DNA of 64,000 bases from Candidatus Poribacteria bacterium (GTDB taxonomy: Bacteria > Poribacteria > WGA-4E > WGA-3G): assembly GCA_003635315.1 (NCBI GenBank), contig PYJD01000023.1, positions 260,502 to 324,501 on the forward strand, written 5' to 3'. Made by a program: the position numbers and the translations under genes. The notes under the pieces are model-generated. The model did not search any database, had not been told where the DNA came from, and saw only the letters and a program-made list of their open reading frames with translations. Of the stretch, positions 63,063 to 64,000 are shown piece after piece (the stretch's first letter is position 1; every line of letters starts with the position of its first letter).

Positions 63063-63365
63063 TGCAATGACCCCTCCTACCTGTCAAGTTGTAAGGATTA
63101 CAATAATTCGAACGAAATGGATGAAATTATTATACCATTTCTAAGAAATATTATGACATATCAACACTATTCACCCAACCCGGTAGGAGCGGTTTGGAAC
63201 CGCTACGAATATAATATAACATGCGTATTTATGACACCTATTCATTTAGAATTGGTATTAGATTGAATCGTCAATTAATTGTGCAATATTGAAATGAGAT
63301 ATAGAAACACATGTCTATACTACCAATTAATAGATAGGATACACATGTGTTCTATTGAATTCCGT
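63063..63365. other. Intergenic region with a complete MITE-like element
   Basis: The 303-bp gap contains the element at 63130-63260 and otherwise AT-rich sequence. It separates the ATP-grasp operon from the solute-binding protein gene. Confidence 0.5.
63130..63260. repeat. 131-bp MITE-like element with GTAG-GAGCGG hairpin
   Basis: The left end TATACCATTTCTAAG and the inverse of the right end (TAATACCAATTCTAAATG) agree at the core ATACCA-TTCTAA. The interior hairpin at 63183-63206 is GTAG-GAGCGGTTTGGAACCGCTAC. Both ends recur singly in the window, so this is the fullest copy. Confidence 0.75.
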
Positions 63366-64000
63366 TTATCGTGTTAAATTGAGAGCTTTGTTGAACTTTT
63401 GTTTAGCAAATTGTCCCCATTCTTTGATTTTATCATTACGAAAAATAGGATTCTTCCAATCTGTATCGGCAATTTTCATTGCCTCTTCTTCGGTAAGTGG
63501 CATTTCCACTAAAGCTTCAATTGCTGCTTCTCGTTTACTTTCGTCTTTACATTTTTGTATAGCTTTCCATGCTGTAACAAGATCTTTATGAGAATCTATT
63601 ATTAATACCCCGAAGAGATCATTAACAATATCCCAACGGGTGCTTCCTTTAGTTGCATCATAAGGAAATGGGGTAATCTTCAGTGTAAACGGATTAGTGA
63701 CAACACATCGATCACCTAATTTTTCATATAAGGTAGGTAACACACTGGCACGGTTCAATCCACCTTTCCACTGTGGACCTTCTGGATCAGTATCCCTTAA
63801 CATCCATAATTTTTGTGCATTCTCTGATAGAACGAATTCAATAAATTTCTGAGCTACTTCAATATTCGGTGCTCCCTTTAATATTGCTATGGAATCAGGA
63901 TTTACCACTGCCCCATCGGAAGGTAGGACATACTTTATAGTTTCCGATCCAACAGATGCAATTTGACTGTAGGCATAAAAGTCAATAGCTAATCCATAGA
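63366..64000 (-). CDS. Periplasmic solute-binding protein, 5' part off the window
   Basis: The frame is open to the window edge; 211 residues of the C-terminal part are visible. A start-like GTG at 63908 is internal, because SQIASVGSETIKYVLPSDGA reads upstream in frame without a stop. VLPSDGAVVNPDSIAILKG and AQKFIEFVLSENAQKLW match the C-terminal lobe of iron(III)/thiamine/2-aminoethylphosphonate-type extracellular solute-binding proteins (family 1/6). The ligand cannot be told without the N-terminal lobe. The permease and ATPase genes are not in view. Confidence 0.8.
   Translation of the reverse strand, partial: YGLAIDFYAYSQIASVGSETIKYVLPSDGAVVNPDSIAILKGAPNIEVAQKFIEFVLSENAQKLWMLRDTDPEGPQWKGGLNRASVLPTLYEKLGDRCVVTNPFTLKITPFPYDATKGSTRWDIVNDLFGVLIIDSHKDLVTAWKAIQKCKDESKREAAIEALVEMPLTEEEAMKIADTDWKNPIFRNDKIKEWGQFAKQKFNKALNLTR

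Overview
The window is an AT-rich bacterial chromosome segment with long intergenic spaces full of small inverted repeats. I see no rRNA, tRNA or CRISPR array. The gene set suggests a marine or sponge-associated, Gram-negative, heterotrophic lineage such as Candidatus Poribacteria or a relative. It includes a phytanoyl-CoA dioxygenase family protein, Gfo/Idh/MocA oxidoreductase, xylose-isomerase-like epimerase, acetylxylan-esterase-like hydrolase, DUF6785-type membrane protein, Omp85 barrel, and a secreted protein with dockerin-like repeats and a C-terminal 'YPNPFNP' domain. This placement is inferred from gene content and is not proven.

Region 1 (1-9.6 kb) is a defence and mobile-element zone on the minus strand. 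Two decayed type III restriction-modification genes, Res (442-2052) and Mod (6268-7400), each joined across a large internal deletion, bracket apparently intact cargo: an XRE-ImmA/IrrE gene with a PIN (DUF4411-like) gene, and an Rx4H HEPN-like gene with a DUF3800 gene. A FRG-TPR gene, a pair of 50-bp-period hairpin repeats and a frameshifted transposase remnant follow.

Region 2 (9.6-26.2 kb) is mostly minus-strand envelope and metabolic genes. A probable operon encodes a transglutaminase-like protein, a BatA/VWA protein, an Omp85 protein and a DUF6785-like transporter. Then come an RsmC-like methyltransferase, an MDR oxidoreductase, a TPR/beta-propeller lipoprotein, small membrane proteins, a PhyH dioxygenase, a sugar epimerase, a TrpD-like transferase and a CPBP protease.

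Region 3 (26.2-41 kb) has a gene desert and small membrane proteins, a ThDP enzyme, a PPi-type phosphofructokinase, a HigBA remnant, a Gfo/Idh oxidoreductase, a sugar esterase and two ammonium transporters.

Region 4 (41-53 kb) has two paralogous beta-barrel proteins around a GT-C glycosyltransferase, then TrpF, a cupin, a phosphoesterase, two HEAT-repeat lipoproteins, a GNAT with an acidic tail, a Ski2-like helicase and an XRE regulator.

Region 5 (53-64 kb) holds repeat arrays around a large secreted HExxH protein, a decayed DNA methyltransferase-like gene, a WD40 protein, the ATP-grasp/alpha-E/transglutaminase cassette and the 3' part of a solute-binding protein.

The most unusual signals are (a) the dead type III RM locus carrying intact HEPN-DUF3800 and PIN-ImmA cargo, (b) several unrelated hairpin families that all begin with GTAG, as REP sequences do, some sitting inside MITE-like shells with ends related to ATACCAnTTCTA, and (c) a hairpin found three times with base-paired compensatory changes in its stem and an invariant AAAAAGTGTAAC tail.
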